From Eumeta japonica (taxonomy: Eukaryota; Arthropoda; Insecta; Lepidoptera; Psychidae), in assembly GCA_005406025.1 (NCBI GenBank), contig BGZK01000752.1, positions 1 through 64,000 on the forward strand: 64,000 nucleotides of DNA, read 5' to 3'. Every line of letters begins with the position of its first letter. Position 1 is the first letter of the stretch. Both the position numbers and the translations under genes were made by a program. Shown one piece after another: positions 22,412 to 33,264 of the stretch. The notes beneath the pieces were generated by a model. It was not told the DNA's origin and made no database searches. It was given only the letters and a program-made list of their open reading frames with translations.

Positions 22412-23629
22412 TTTTTTTAATTATATACTTTTCTACTCTAGTTACTACATCTTCTTTCAAACCACTCTGTACTCTGACATCATTATTCCTACACCTAACT
22501 TTCCAGGAGATTGCATACATATTACGTAGAGATCGCATCTCCACTGCATTGAATATACTTTCGTTTTTCTTCTGCCATACCAAATATAAGCCAAGGGATC
22601 AATACTCCAATAAGGATATGCACTTGTCGTGAGATACTTTTAGTATTCAGAATAGGAAAGAAGGCCCCATTCATTTTATTTTTCGCATTTATTCTATATA
22701 CCTAGTATCTCTCTCATTTTTATCGTAAAATGTTAACAGACTACCCAAGTATACAGACTCTCACTAGTTTGTCGGTCTCAACTTCTATATATAGCATTCA
22801 GTCAAGCACAAATATGTTGGAGGTATACTTCTTATTATAATATTCTTCCATATATGGAAGAATATTATAATAACTGTTTGATTGCGTCTTTAAGTTCAAC
22901 ATCCTTCAGTGCATAAAAATGAAAATTTGAACATTGCCTATTTTTAGAATTAATGTAGGAAAGGCAAACGTGGTTCCTTGCTCTTGATCTCTTACACCAA
23001 GTCAAAGTCGTTTAAATGCAATCGAAAGAACCATGTTGAAGGTTTTTTTTGTCAGATAAACTATGAAACTGGGAAATTCACAGATCAGTGTAAGTAGCAT
23101 AGTTTATATACATTTATAGGATGAATATGTTGTAGTGTGAAACTACAATGTGTACTACTTACAGAGTAAATATCTATAAGTACACGCTCTTTGCTTACAT
23201 TGGACCTTCAAGTAATGCTTCAAATAATATTAAAACTAAAGAACAAAAAAAAACAGAACGTTCATGGATTTATTAAAATTTAAATTTTTTCTTTGGTATG
23301 TATATGAATTGTGTATTTGGCAACAAAAAATGTGACACAGAGCAAACTAGACGGAGCTATTGAACTTGCACAATATACAGTATCGAAAGGTCTTTTAGTC
23401 TTTTATTCAGAACAAAAACTTTTAATAATAACAAAAAGTCAGCTTGTCGATCTTGGTATGATGAGTGTGCATAAAAAGATTGTGAAAGCACAAAATAAAT
23501 TTGAAAAGGAAGTTTTGACCAAATTAAACTAAAATTCACGCAGTTTATTACTGAAATAAAGAACGGAAGGTCAGTTAATAAAAACATGTTTTTTATTTAC
23601 TACTAGTTATTAACTTTCCTTTACCATTG
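22412..23629. other. Non-coding AT-rich DNA
   Basis: Contains the palindrome listed at 22832. A 73-codon plus frame at 23311-23532 is Lys-rich and has no recognised domain. Confidence 0.4.
22832..22873. repeat. Perfect 42-bp palindrome
   Basis: TTATTATAATATTCTTCCAT at 22832-22851 plus one A is followed without spacer by its exact reverse complement up to 22873. It is all A/T apart from the CC/GG and CTTCC/GGAAG core, so it is not a simple (AT)n tract. Confidence 0.9.
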
Positions 23630-23885
23630 CCTCACACCTAGGCAAATGCTGGGTACGTAATTGGTAATGTCAATGGGTAATCCGCATCGCTCATAGAACC
23701 TTTAACCGCCGGGGAAGAAAGGTTTTCGAGTGAAGTCCACGAACTAGGTGTCGCAGTGCGAGATGGCCTCCCATTAGTTACACTGATGATTTAGTAAAAG
23801 TGGCCAGCTACAGGTGGCTCTGAATCATATGTCGTAGAAATTCAGAAGGGAGGCTTATGTTTAGCTGTGGACGTCTAATGATTGA
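23630..23885 (+). mobile_element. 3' end of an RTE-like LINE
   Basis: The text CATTGCCTCACACCTAGGCA, then AACCGCCGGGGAAGAAAGG, GATGGCCTCCCATTAGTTAC and finally GGAGGCTTATGTTTAGCTGT with GGACGTCTAATG resembles the end of lepidopteran LINE reverse transcriptases. The last part translates as a decayed form of the EAYVQQWTSIG ending of those proteins. Strongly mutated, no open frame, no intact tail. Attribution rests on remembered family motifs. Confidence 0.55.
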
Positions 23886-24039
23886 AGCGAATACAAATTT
23901 ATTTATATTCATATATAATATACCAAAACTTCCAAATATAATGAAATTATCTAATTAAAAAAATCCTTAGTCTAATTTTTAATTTTATTTTGCAAAGTAG
24001 TATTTGATATAATAAATGTTACTTTGTTTCAATTAAGAT

Positions 24040-24250
24040 AAATCGTTTTGTAGTTTCAGCTTGTGTAAGGCCACTTCTAAATTTATCGAGACTTACGATC
24101 CCGGTCCGCGAGTTTCATCATCCGTATGTATATTCCGGTGCGGCTTGACCAGACACATCGCTGGAATTTGTCTTGTCCCGCCCCTTAATTTTGCGCTCAG
24201 TATCAAATAGCCCCTTGCTACCGTTGCGTGTCTTATTTCTTTTCTTTTGT
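24040..24250. promoter_or_regulatory. GC-richer block, possible conserved non-coding element
   Basis: CCCGGTCCGCGAGTTTCATC, TTCCGGTGCGGCTTGACC and TTGTCCCGCCCCTTAATTTT stand out from AT-rich flanks. No open frame longer than chance and no repeat partner in the window. Regulatory role is only a guess. Confidence 0.25.
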
Positions 24251-24654
24251 AATTGCTATTATTGCTTATTTATTATTGTTATTATGTTGGATTTTGTTTT
24301 AAACAACAACTACGTCATCGGAAGAGGTGTCTAGTTAAATCGCACGGCTAGTAATCGGATTCAGCTGTATGCATTAACTAAATATGTGTTCCTATATGTG
24401 TAATTAAATATAAGAAACATACACATTGTTGTATATAAGTGAAATTTTCTGGTTCGGTAAAACAATATTGAATTTATATGAAATTGTTAGTAATATCATC
24501 CACGTTGTAATGTGTATTTGATTAATTATCGGGCACTTGGACAATCGGATGATAAACTTTTCAAAATTTAACATTTCAAGTTGTACAAGTACTTACCCCA
24601 CAATCAAAGACATTTGTTTATAAATAAATAAATATATACATATATGAATATACA

Positions 24655-24661
24655 TACACAT

Positions 24662-24720
<59 letters not shown>
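24655..24720. repeat. Compound (CA)n-(TA)n microsatellite
   Basis: ACACACACACACAC passes directly into more than 20 TA units. Confidence 0.95.
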
Positions 24721-24722
<2 letters not shown>

Positions 24723-26362
24723 GTATTTGTTGATAGCGCGTCATTTTACAAAATTAATGATGTTTGTTTTAATAGTCAGAATTAAACGAATTAATTAAAC
24801 TCGAAATAACCAAATTATTTATTTTTCTCTTTTAAATTAGGATTAACAACATTTTTATTAATGAAGTTGCTGCTTTTTTATTCATTATAATTTTGACACT
24901 AATGTCTGTTTGTGGAAACGTAACTTCGAAACGGGCGGACCGATTTCAATGCGGTTATTTTTTCTTAGAATACTTATGCATATAATCGAGGTACTTAGAA
25001 TATTGTACATAATGAAACGTTTATTTTATCTGTATGTTATATTTATCTCTAAATAATGTTTATACCATATATTTCTTGTATTCATCTATCAATATTCTTT
25101 AGATGTTAGATTTTTGTAAAAGTATGTGAATGTTTCTTTAGATTTTTTTTTATTTTCAATAGCGTTGGATAAAATATGAAAAGATAGAAACAAGAATAAA
25201 ACGAAAAAAAAGTTGAGATGAAATGAACAGAAAATCGAGCTGCTAAGTTCCAAGTTTCTTGAGAAAAATTTGTAAAGCTGTACTTTAAAGTTAATTTAAG
25301 TTGAAATCTTTTAGCTACTTCTTCACACTAAACTTTAATAATATTATGTTATACATTATTCCATCTCTTGTTTGAATTCTTTACTCACAGGCATTCGTAT
25401 TCTAGCTATGCTGAGCAGTGACTTGTAATAAATAGTTCTTAAAACATGTGTCATGAAAACCTGTTTAGTCTGTTTGATGATTATCAGCAAAATAAAAAAG
25501 AAATTCACCATTGTCTTTAAAAAAATGGTGGTTTTTGTTTGTAGCTTCAATCTATCAAATGGATGGGTCGCTTTCAATATAAATATTTTTTAACATCCGC
25601 AGTTAAAAAACAAGGATTGTAATAAGTTTGACGCCTATGTATGTTTGTGCGTTTATATGTTTGGGTGTGTGTCTGTGTGTGACTTTAGAACTTCTAAACG
25701 CATACGTTTTTACGTGGTAGAGCTATTCTGTGGTCCACTCAGCGGTAACATAAAAATGGACTGGAAGACTGATGAGACTCCCGTCAGACACCCTCATAGA
25801 ACACAGACGTGAAGTAAAAGCATTTTGCTGTTGCGTTTCGTATGATTCATTTGGAAAAACATTATATGCATATATGTTATGCATATAATGCATAAATCAC
25901 AAAAGTTAGCTCGTATTTATTAAAATTAAATCTTCAAATTACTATTTCATAAGTTATACTCAATTCTGGAAACGCGTCATTATAATATTAACTAACCGAT
26001 ATAATATGAATTCACTACTCATTCGGAATGCAGTTTTCCCTCCAGAAGAACGAGGAAAAAACTTGAGGGTAGCTCATTTCTAATTCAGTTGTACACAAAA
26101 AATTAAAACAAAAAGTATTGCAGAAAAAAATAACCCGAAGAAAACTCGAGGTGGATATATCTAATTTAAAAATAATGAATATTTTTTTTTATCATATCGT
26201 TTAATATTTCTCGTTTAATGATTTGCTGACGGTGTTAACCCATAATATTCTGCCTGTAATTTCATACGTAATATACAGTGAAAAGTACCTTGTTCCAACT
26301 GCATGTCTCACGACACCTCTATTTATGCAAAAATTTTGTACAATATTATCAAAGAAAGATAA
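24721..26362. other. Non-coding AT-rich DNA
   Basis: No gene seen. An inverted repeat ATTATATGCATA / TATGCATATAAT lies at about 25863-25891. CTAGTGAGTCTC-type common repeat words at 25680-25810 are unassigned. Confidence 0.4.
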
Positions 26363-26581
26363 ATGCTTGTAAATCCGTCATTTATGCAAAGGAATGACCA
26401 TGACCAGTACTTGCTAACCCATTCTATTCTAGCAAGACTAGGTTATCGTGATATAAACCAGTACTTGCTCACCTATTTATTCCATTTTAGCAAGACTAGG
26501 TCACCATCTTGTGAAAAATCAGTAGATCTAGTACTTACTAATCCATCCATTCTAGCAATTGCAACTAGTGTGAATACATAA
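26363..26581 (+). repeat. Diverged 54-70 bp tandem repeat inside a 72-codon frame
   Basis: CCAGTACTTGCTAACCCATT at 26404, CCAGTACTTGCTCACCTATT at 26458 and CTAGTACTTACTAATCCATC at 26528 start three successive units, each followed by CTA/TTTTAGCAAG(A) or CTAGCAATTG. A weak fourth lies at 26363. The frame reads YLLTHSILARLG, YLLTYLFHFSKTR and VLTNPSILAIATS. Expression of this frame is unsupported; it lies just outside the Ty3/gypsy element. Confidence 0.5.
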
Positions 26582-26880
26582 GAAAAATATACAAAGATAT
26601 ATTGTGAAAGGATTGTGAAAGAAACAATACATGCTACACCATCTATTCTGGAAAATTTATTAGGACATTTGAAATTGCTCTTGTAACGTTATAATATTGG
26701 TTCTATATACTATTCAGATACACAATTATAATATTGATCATATTATAGACATGTAACTAATAACATTAAACATAAATAAATAATGATACAATTTTAGAGC
26801 GATTATATAATTGTACACAAATGTCAGAAAGGGGAAATTAATTCTTAAAATAAGAATGTAAATTATTTACATATTCATTT
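26582..26880. other. AT-rich DNA where the 3' LTR would be expected
   Basis: Directly beyond the end of pol. I could not match this stretch to the DNA beyond gag (31260-31800), so no LTR pair is shown. Confidence 0.4.
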
Positions 26881-26889
26881 TATTCGTTG

Positions 26890-27970
26890 CTATGAACATC
26901 TAGTGCAGCTATGTGAACCCCGGGCAGCATTTTATTGGCGGTTTGGCAGCTATTGTTGTTTTCCGTCTATATTTCGAACCAGTTAAACCTGGTACGGTAG
27001 CTAGTTTATAACTATCGTTATTCAATACTGTTAGTACTCTGTAAGGCCCGATATATGATGGAAGAAGTTTAATACTTTTCCCCCTTATTATCGAAAGTTA
27101 CTTTTGTAATTTTAACTAAGTCTTCAATATAAAAATTGTGAGATGGTGCCCTACTCTTCTTATAGTTCCTTTTTTGTTTGACCTGTTCGTTCTGACTTTT
27201 TTTCATATCTGTGTTACTTCACTATTATCACGCGTATCACGTCTTATTTGGTTTAATTTCGGATCTAACTCGGAATTCATAGAGGATCCAAATATCACCT
27301 CGGCTAAGGTCCTACATATTGTTTTCTGGATGATATTGTTTAAGCTCCATTGTATGGCGCCAACTCTGACAATCCAATCATTTTCGTCATGATGTAAGTT
27401 TTGGTCAGTTAAGGAGTACAAGATTTTATGGTATCATCGTTTGAACTGGCTGTTAGATCTTGGACTAGCTACAGTATTTAAGATATGCTTAATTCATCTT
27501 TCACTGCAGAATTTCTTAAAAACTTGTAATGCAAAGCTCGAACCGCGGTCACCAATAAGGCGATCCGGACACTTAAACGTTTACGAAAAAATCTTCTAAT
27601 GTTCTTAGCACGCTTTGAGTTTTTGTGTCTTGCTGGCTTAAGAAACATGAACTCCGTGAATGCCTCTACAATAACTAATAAAAGAGTGTTGCCACACTTT
27701 TATTTAACGAAAGAGCCCAGACGATCGAGGTGTATGGTGTGGAAGAGCACGCGTGTCTTTTCAATATGTAAATAACCTTTTTTATTCTGACTAGTTTTCT
27801 TTGAATATGCATACTCAACACATGCTTAAACGTATTTTTTATAAACTTTGACATTTTAAGAAACAAGTAGGCGCTTTTGATCCGTTTGATCGTCTTTTCT
27901 ATGCTAAAATGACCTATGTCGTTATGGTTTATCCGATAAATTTGCCATCTGGCCTCCTTTGGCACTACCT
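26890..27970 (-). pseudogene. gypsy pol remnant: integrase
   Basis: Starts with the HHCC-type zinc-binding region PKEARWQIYRINHNDIGHFS followed by EKTIKRIKSAYLFLKMSKFI (27965-27845). The catalytic core follows: NTLLLVIVEAFTEF near 27690-27650 (first catalytic Asp replaced by Glu), then DRLIGDRGSS pieces in a second frame near 27555, then SPRSNSQFKR near 27450 where the family expects the catalytic Glu (VERY), which is lost. After it come GAIQWSLNNIIQKT, FGSSMNSELDPKLNQIRR and the C-terminal LLPSYIGPYRVLTVLNNDSY with GSKYRRKTTIAA, ending in VHIAALDV at about 26905. Integration of cDNA would be its role; catalytic changes and frameshifts make it dead. Confidence 0.85.
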
Positions 27971-28139
27971 AACGTAAATTGCCTCTATTAAACCAATTCA
28001 TATATATTATATAACTTATTGCCTTTCACGGCATAATTATCTCGTACGTATTTAAGACTGTCAGCATCTGTACCCGATGAGACAATGCCTCTTATCCTAC
28101 GAAGCTCAGAATCATCCAATTTGTGACCAGTTGTCAGGT

Positions 28140-29420
28140 TTAATAGTCATAATCATTGGGTATTGGTATGGTATTTTTGAAGTGCCGGTGTTCTCTACCG
28201 GATTAGCTGACAGGGGATCTACGTGTGACATTTTAGAGCTCGGCCTATATTCAATAGAACATTAAAACTCTTGGAGAAGCAACTATCATCTTGCTACTCC
28301 ACGCATTATGCCACGTTTTGAAAAGATACTTCGTAGTGCACTGCACTCCGTTATTATTTTAAAGTTTTGACTTGAAAGATATATGTGAAATTTTGTAAAA
28401 GAGCATACTACAGTCAATGTTTTTAACTCGTAAGTATGGAAATGCTTTAACTATGGAGTGTTTGGCCGGCTATAAAAAGCCACCGGGTGTAAGGACTTGG
28501 TACTTTTAGATTGTTGAAATAGTATTCCACCAATACCCTGTTTTTTAGCATCCATATGTACTTCTGAGTCAGCCGTTGGGTTGTAGATCACCAAAATAAG
28601 TCGTCTTATTATTTTCTCCTTTAAGGCTTTTAAAGACTCCTCCTCTTGTTTTTCGATTCAACACCATTCTGTGTTTTTATAACAGCATGATTAAAGAAGA
28701 TTCCACTTGTGTAAAACTTTAAGTTCTGAAAACATCCCTCTAGGCCAAGAAATTGTCTCAAGGTGTACTAGTCAATAGGGCAAGAAAAATTTAAAACTTA
28801 CTGTATTTTTTATCACCAGGTCAGATGCCAGAAGCGCTTATTACATAGCCTAAACAGTGTATTTCGTTCTTCAAGAAATCATATATCGACAGATTTAAGG
28901 TCAAGTTGGCCTGTTTCAGTAGTTCTAAAACTTTCTCTAAAACTTCGTCTTTGTTCTTACCGTATGCCATCAGTATACGTAGTTGTTTCGGTGTACCGTG
29001 AAGATCCCAACACCTTATTCACCATGCACTGGAATACAGCGGGGATATTTACGTGACTAAACAGTATAGGATTAAATTAGTACTGCACATCTAGTATCAA
29101 AAATGATGTTAAAGTCTTTGATTCTTCTGATATGGGGACTTGATAGTATATGAGGCTAAGTCGAGAGTAATTAAATAAGCTTGTCTTGAAAATTTGGTGA
29201 TTTCAACCTCAATATTAAGAACGGGTTAATGCTCTTTTATTGTAATGGAATTTATGAGTCTGTAGTCAATACAAATTTACCATTTCTCATCCTTTTTACG
29301 GACTAGAATTATTGGACTAGCATACTCCGATACTGACTCTCTAACGGTTTGAAGCATTTCATCGATTCAAGCAATTTCTGTGCATCTCGTTCATTAACAC
29401 AATCCCCAACACGTAACATA
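28140..29420 (-). pseudogene. gypsy pol remnant: reverse transcriptase and RNase H
   Basis: RT: SEYASPIILVRKKDEKW then a stop and ICIDYRLINSITIKEH (29330-29235), the conserved entry of gypsy RTs with the VDYR(x)LN block; then the damaged catalytic region near 29010-28985 and LELLKQANLTLNL with FLKNEIHCLGYVISASGI around 28920-28810. RNase H end: LLLQEF, stop, CSIEYRPSSKMSHVDPLSAN (28300-28165), which is the standard exit of gypsy RNase H before integrase. Upstream, NININKDMLRVGDCVNERDA (29430-29370) precedes the RT fingers. Stops at several conserved sites confirm decay. Confidence 0.85.
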
Positions 29421-29984
29421 TCCTTATTTATGTTAATATTAGGCTCTGAGTTTCTTAAAATGTTGGAGAAGGATAGGTGATATGATTGACAACCTGAATT
29501 GTGTTGAGACGACATGTGATGGATCTCATGACCATTTAAAGTCTTGTTGCAATAGGGGAAACTATGATTTAAGTTTTCTGCTTTGTGACTCGATGTGTTC
29601 CACCACATATCGTGTATTATTCTGTAGGTTTCCTCACATCCCTTCCGCTAATCAATATATTGTCATTTGTCACGATATTGGTGAAAGCCTTTATCATAAC
29701 AGCTCCTCTGATGTATAAGTTGGAAGCCACCTTTACCCTAACTGTTACATTACACATGTCTAATTTGTCGTTTGCAAAAGCATTTTGTCTTGGATATCGA
29801 AAAACTTCAGTTCGTTCGAGTTTTTATACACGCTTACATGAAGTTGTTCTATATATGTTTGCCCAAGAAGCACTGAGGTTTCAAGAATGTTGTCATATAC
29901 CATTTGAAAGTTCACATTCGCTTTTACCCTGTATACTATTAAACCGGTGTTACACCTTCAATACTATTTACTGTTGTAGTTTCA

Positions 29985-30130
29985 AAAACCTTTGACGGAA
30001 CTGAAACATGGTCGCAATTTACTCCCAATCAGGTCAATATCCTTTCCGATATTAAGGACACTGAACTTCCAAAGTCAACGAAAGCTTATACCGTTTAAGA
30101 AATATAAAATGTAACATCTTTGTTACATTT
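29985..30130 (-). pseudogene. gypsy protease remnant
   Basis: On the minus strand AFVDFGSSVSLIS (about 30085-30045) is the aspartic protease active-site loop, D-F-G-S rather than the usual D-T/S-G. It lies between the zinc knuckle and the RT, where the protease belongs. The flanking frame shifts once. Confidence 0.65.
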
Positions 30131-30199
30131 GGAACTAGTCTTAGAGGCAGATATACGCATGGTCTTCCGGACTGACAAAGCTTTATTAGTTTGATTCCC

Positions 30200-31255
30200 T
30201 TTTCTTGGTTTCACTGAACAATTATTTGATTGGTGCCCAAACTTAATGCAAGATGAACATATTGTACAATTAGTGGGTTTTATACATTTCCTATAAGGGC
30301 GTCCCTGTTTCTTACAGTTAAAATAAAACAGACTTGGCTTAGCTAGGCCATATTAGGTCAGTTTGTTATTTTAGTGATTTAATTATGACTAAATGATTTT
30401 GATTCAATATTTGATCTGTCTCCATAATTCGATCTCTTTAAGAATTGTGAAATCACATCCCTGTTATTGATAAGAAATAGATCCAGGTTAGTTTTAGACC
30501 TTAAGTCAAGTATAATACAGTCGGCAGCACGCTTTCCTTCAAAATCACGCTGATGGAGTAAGGCCTACTTTTTATATTACACTTTTATAGGTTCATTAAA
30601 TATACTCCTGTGTTTGGTTTTTTTTTACTAATTTACCTTGTACTTCGGAAATTGGCCATAGTTTTGGTTAGATGGAAAAGCATTAGATAATTAATTCTGC
30701 CATTTATCCCAGCCAAATAATATAGAATATAAGCTGTAATACCAAGTTTTGGTCAATCTCTGGGTTTGTTTATGGCAAAATGTATAATTGTCTTCTCGTC
30801 CCAGTCATAGATGGTAGCAAACTCATTGACTTTTTAAAACCGGATATCGATTCTTTGATTATTTACCGTGTGATCGAATTCTAACAAAATAATTTATGAT
30901 TCAAATTTTCATCGAAATAGTGATATCCATCAATGGCTGCGATGTCAAATGTGTTTTAACATTCTTTGTAGAATCGATTAGCCTTATAATATCTTTAGTA
31001 GAGTAAATTGGACTACATGACCTTCTAGCACGAAAGTTCTCTCCGTATCAGTTACCGTCCATAATAAATGGTTCTTTCTTGCGTATCGGGATTCAATGTA
31101 GACAATATCTTCCTTTGGCTTTATTTTCTCCCTTTTAGGTCGTATATCGATGTCGTTCGCGATCTTGGTTTAATTCATCTTCCAAGACCTGTAGTCTGTC
31201 ACGCTGCCGTTTCAGCCCGCTTTATTTTTCTCGTAGCCTTTGGCTGAATGATCTT
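30200..31255 (-). pseudogene. gypsy gag remnant
   Basis: N-terminal part near 31220-31125 reads RLREK and LKRQRDRLQVLEDELNQDRE, a basic coiled segment. The nucleocapsid part near 30320-30215 reads FNCKKQGRPYRKC and then CSSCIKFGHQSNNC, a perfect CX2CX4HX4C zinc knuckle. Between them no capsid motif could be followed because of many frameshifts. Gag would form the particle and bind element RNA. Confidence 0.7.
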
Positions 31256-31260
31256 CCGCG

Positions 31261-31794
31261 TACAATACCACAACTACGGTTTTGGGAAGGATAGCGTGAT
31301 TCTTGTCATAGCAAGAATCACACAGAGCACAAATTCTACGCAATTGCATCGAATTTTCACGAATCGAGTTATGTCCTCTGCGAAAACGACTTACTTTTTC
31401 CCTTCTTTAATCTATGTGGCATCTTTATGACGGTGTATTAAGGTGCCGTCTATAGACATCTTCTTTTGTTCCCATTTACTGGAACTCTCATAAAATATTT
31501 CTGGTTTAAATTTATAATCCTTATGATGAAACGAGAAACAACTACTCTGTATCTAAAGCAATACATCTTAAAGCAAATTAATTTAAAATTTTTGTGCTTA
31601 ATATACAATTAATTGAAATTGTTGAAGCGAAGTAAGTTACAATGTCATTCGAAGCCATCAAATGTGGTGTTTATAGCGTTTCTTGTTAACTGAATTCATT
31701 AGCAAATACTTCAAAACCTATCGCAACGGCGTGTTATCTACGAGTTGACATCATTGTCACAATTTATTTAAGGTACGCCTTTCTACGTACATTA
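31261..31794. other. Non-coding beyond gag
   Basis: Expected place of the 5' LTR. It holds a 10-bp hairpin GTGATTCTTG / CAAGAATCAC near 31294-31320 but no terminal TG..CA repeats that match the other side. Confidence 0.4.
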
Positions 31795-32145
31795 TTAAAT
31801 TATTACATCGACACCGCATGTAGTTCTGTTTGTCTTATATAAATGTACATACATGTATGCGCTGACACACATATATGCGACATTCGGAACCTCTGAAAGA
31901 TTCTTAAATGGGTAGTAGTAATGATGTACACATGTGCGACGACTGTAATCGGACATCTGTCGGGCGAGTGGATTGCATGCGTAAACAACCACCGGAAACG
32001 CTTGGCCGCGAAGACACCCGACGGCACTCGAACGCCTGTTAGGCGAGTCAATCGCAAATGCAACCAGTATTCGTAAGCGCTGGCTCCACAAATAGGGACA
32101 CCCGACTCCTGTCCGTTTGACAGAGCTCAAATTAAAATTTAGCAA
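31795..32145 (-). repeat. GC-rich block with two overlapping open frames
   Basis: The minus strand is open in two frames (116 and 86 codons), centred on a CpG-rich core at 31930-32110. The longer frame contains AVGCLRGQAFPVVVYACNPL and ARQMSDYSRRT. The composition is sharply different from its flanks, and I believe the core recurs in lepidopteran genomes as a dispersed repeat rather than a gene. No domain or splice site was recognised. Confidence 0.35.
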
Positions 32146-32194
32146 TGATTGTTGTCTTGTGATTCAAATGTGCTCGCGGTTTTATTCATACAAC

Positions 32195-32330
32195 CACACA
32201 CACGCACACCCCACACACCGACATACCCCACACACCTCCATATCCACACGTTCCCACATCTCTATACCTTCTCACCCCCACCCTTACAAAATCATACACC
32301 CACATCCCCAACCCCACAGACAAATATGTA
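32195..32330. repeat. Pyrimidine/CA-rich low-complexity tract
   Basis: Repeated CACACCCCACACACC and TCTCACCCCCACCC-like words. Two plus-strand frames through it (His/Pro/Thr-rich) are compositional. Confidence 0.85.
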
Positions 32331-32538
32331 GAAGTAAATTAATATGGCCACCAAAGAAATACAAAAAGAAGTAGTTCAGCTTCCTATTATTCCTCATTAC
32401 AGATTCCTATTATTACTCATTCCCGAACTATTATTCTTCAGACTGAGGAATAATAGTTCGATTTGTGATATTAATTTGGAATTTAAATTTAAACATGTTA
32501 GTTCTGAAGAAGTTATCAAAACGTTTTAATCTCTAGAC

Positions 32539-33264
32539 ATGAAGAGAACTGCTGACATTCATGGTCTTTCTATTATAATTGTAAACTCAATTATAGATTA
32601 TATTGCGCCACATTTGGCGTTTATCTTTAATAAGTGTTTAGATGATGGCGGGTTTCCCGATTTGATGAAAGATAGTAAAGTAATTCCATTATTTAAAGGC
32701 GGTAGTGCATCAAGTCCCAATAACTTTAGACCCATATCTATACTACCGTCACTTAGCAAAATATTCGAAAAATTAATTCTAAAGCAGTTGTTAGTACATT
32801 TTTATACCAATAAATTAATGTTAAATAAACAATTCGGTTTTACTCGGGGTCACTCAACAATCGATGCTGGCGTTGAGCTTGTGCAACATGTTTTTGGAGC
32901 CTGGGAGGATTCGCGAGATGCAATTAGCATATTTTGCGATCTCTCCAAGGCTTTTGATTGTGTTCATCATGAAACTCTGATCGGGAAACTACGTCACTAT
33001 GGAGTAACAGGCCGGGCACTCGACCTTCTGAAGTCGTATTTGAGTAACAGGGTTCAGAGGGTTGATGTCAATGGTAAGAAATCGTCTGGATCCATAGTTC
33101 ACATGGGCGTACCGCAGGGATCAATTCTTGGTCCCTTTCTCTTTTTAGTCTACATAAATGATTTGCCTAGCCTTGTTAAGGATGCTCATGAGATAGTATT
33201 GTTTGCAGATGATACTTCTTTGTTATTCAAAGTTAAAGACAACAGCCTACTTATGACGAAGTGA
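32539..33264 (+). pseudogene. LINE copy 1 ORF2: reverse transcriptase domain
   Basis: 241 codons. Motifs in order: NNFRPISILPSLSKIFEKLI (about residues 61-80), QFGFTRGHSTIDAG, FCDLSKAFDCVHHETLIGKL (134-155), GVPQGSILGPFLFLVYINDL (189-208) and the catalytic FADDTSLLF (222-230). This is a LINE-type polymerase palm with an intact F-A-D-D. The ATG at 32539 is not a natural start: in copy 2 the frame continues upstream through the linker, and copy 1 has a unique TAA at 32527. The frame ends at TGA 33264, one base out of phase with the continuing frame at 33261. Confidence 0.9.

Larger units (their letters stand above)
26880..31260 (-). mobile_element. Decayed Ty3/gypsy LTR retrotransposon (internal region)
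   Basis: Minus-strand order is gag (basic coiled segment, zinc knuckle), protease, reverse transcriptase, RNase H, integrase: the Ty3/gypsy order, with integrase last. All parts are interrupted by stops and frameshifts. No LTRs, primer-binding site or target duplication were found, so the boundaries are those of recognisable coding text. No envelope-like frame was seen. The plus-strand frames here (for example 29585-29995, 136 codons) are antisense shadows. Confidence 0.85.

Noticed and set aside
26363..26581. CRISPR-like array
   Set aside because: Units are diverged and of unequal spacing, there are no conserved repeats with unique spacers, and the DNA is clearly eukaryotic.
29585..29995. 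136-codon plus-strand frame
   Set aside because: It is antisense to the gypsy pol region and has no independent features.
26582..31800. LTRs of the gypsy element
   Set aside because: The flanks 26582-26880 and 31261-31800 could not be matched to each other by eye, so no LTR is annotated.
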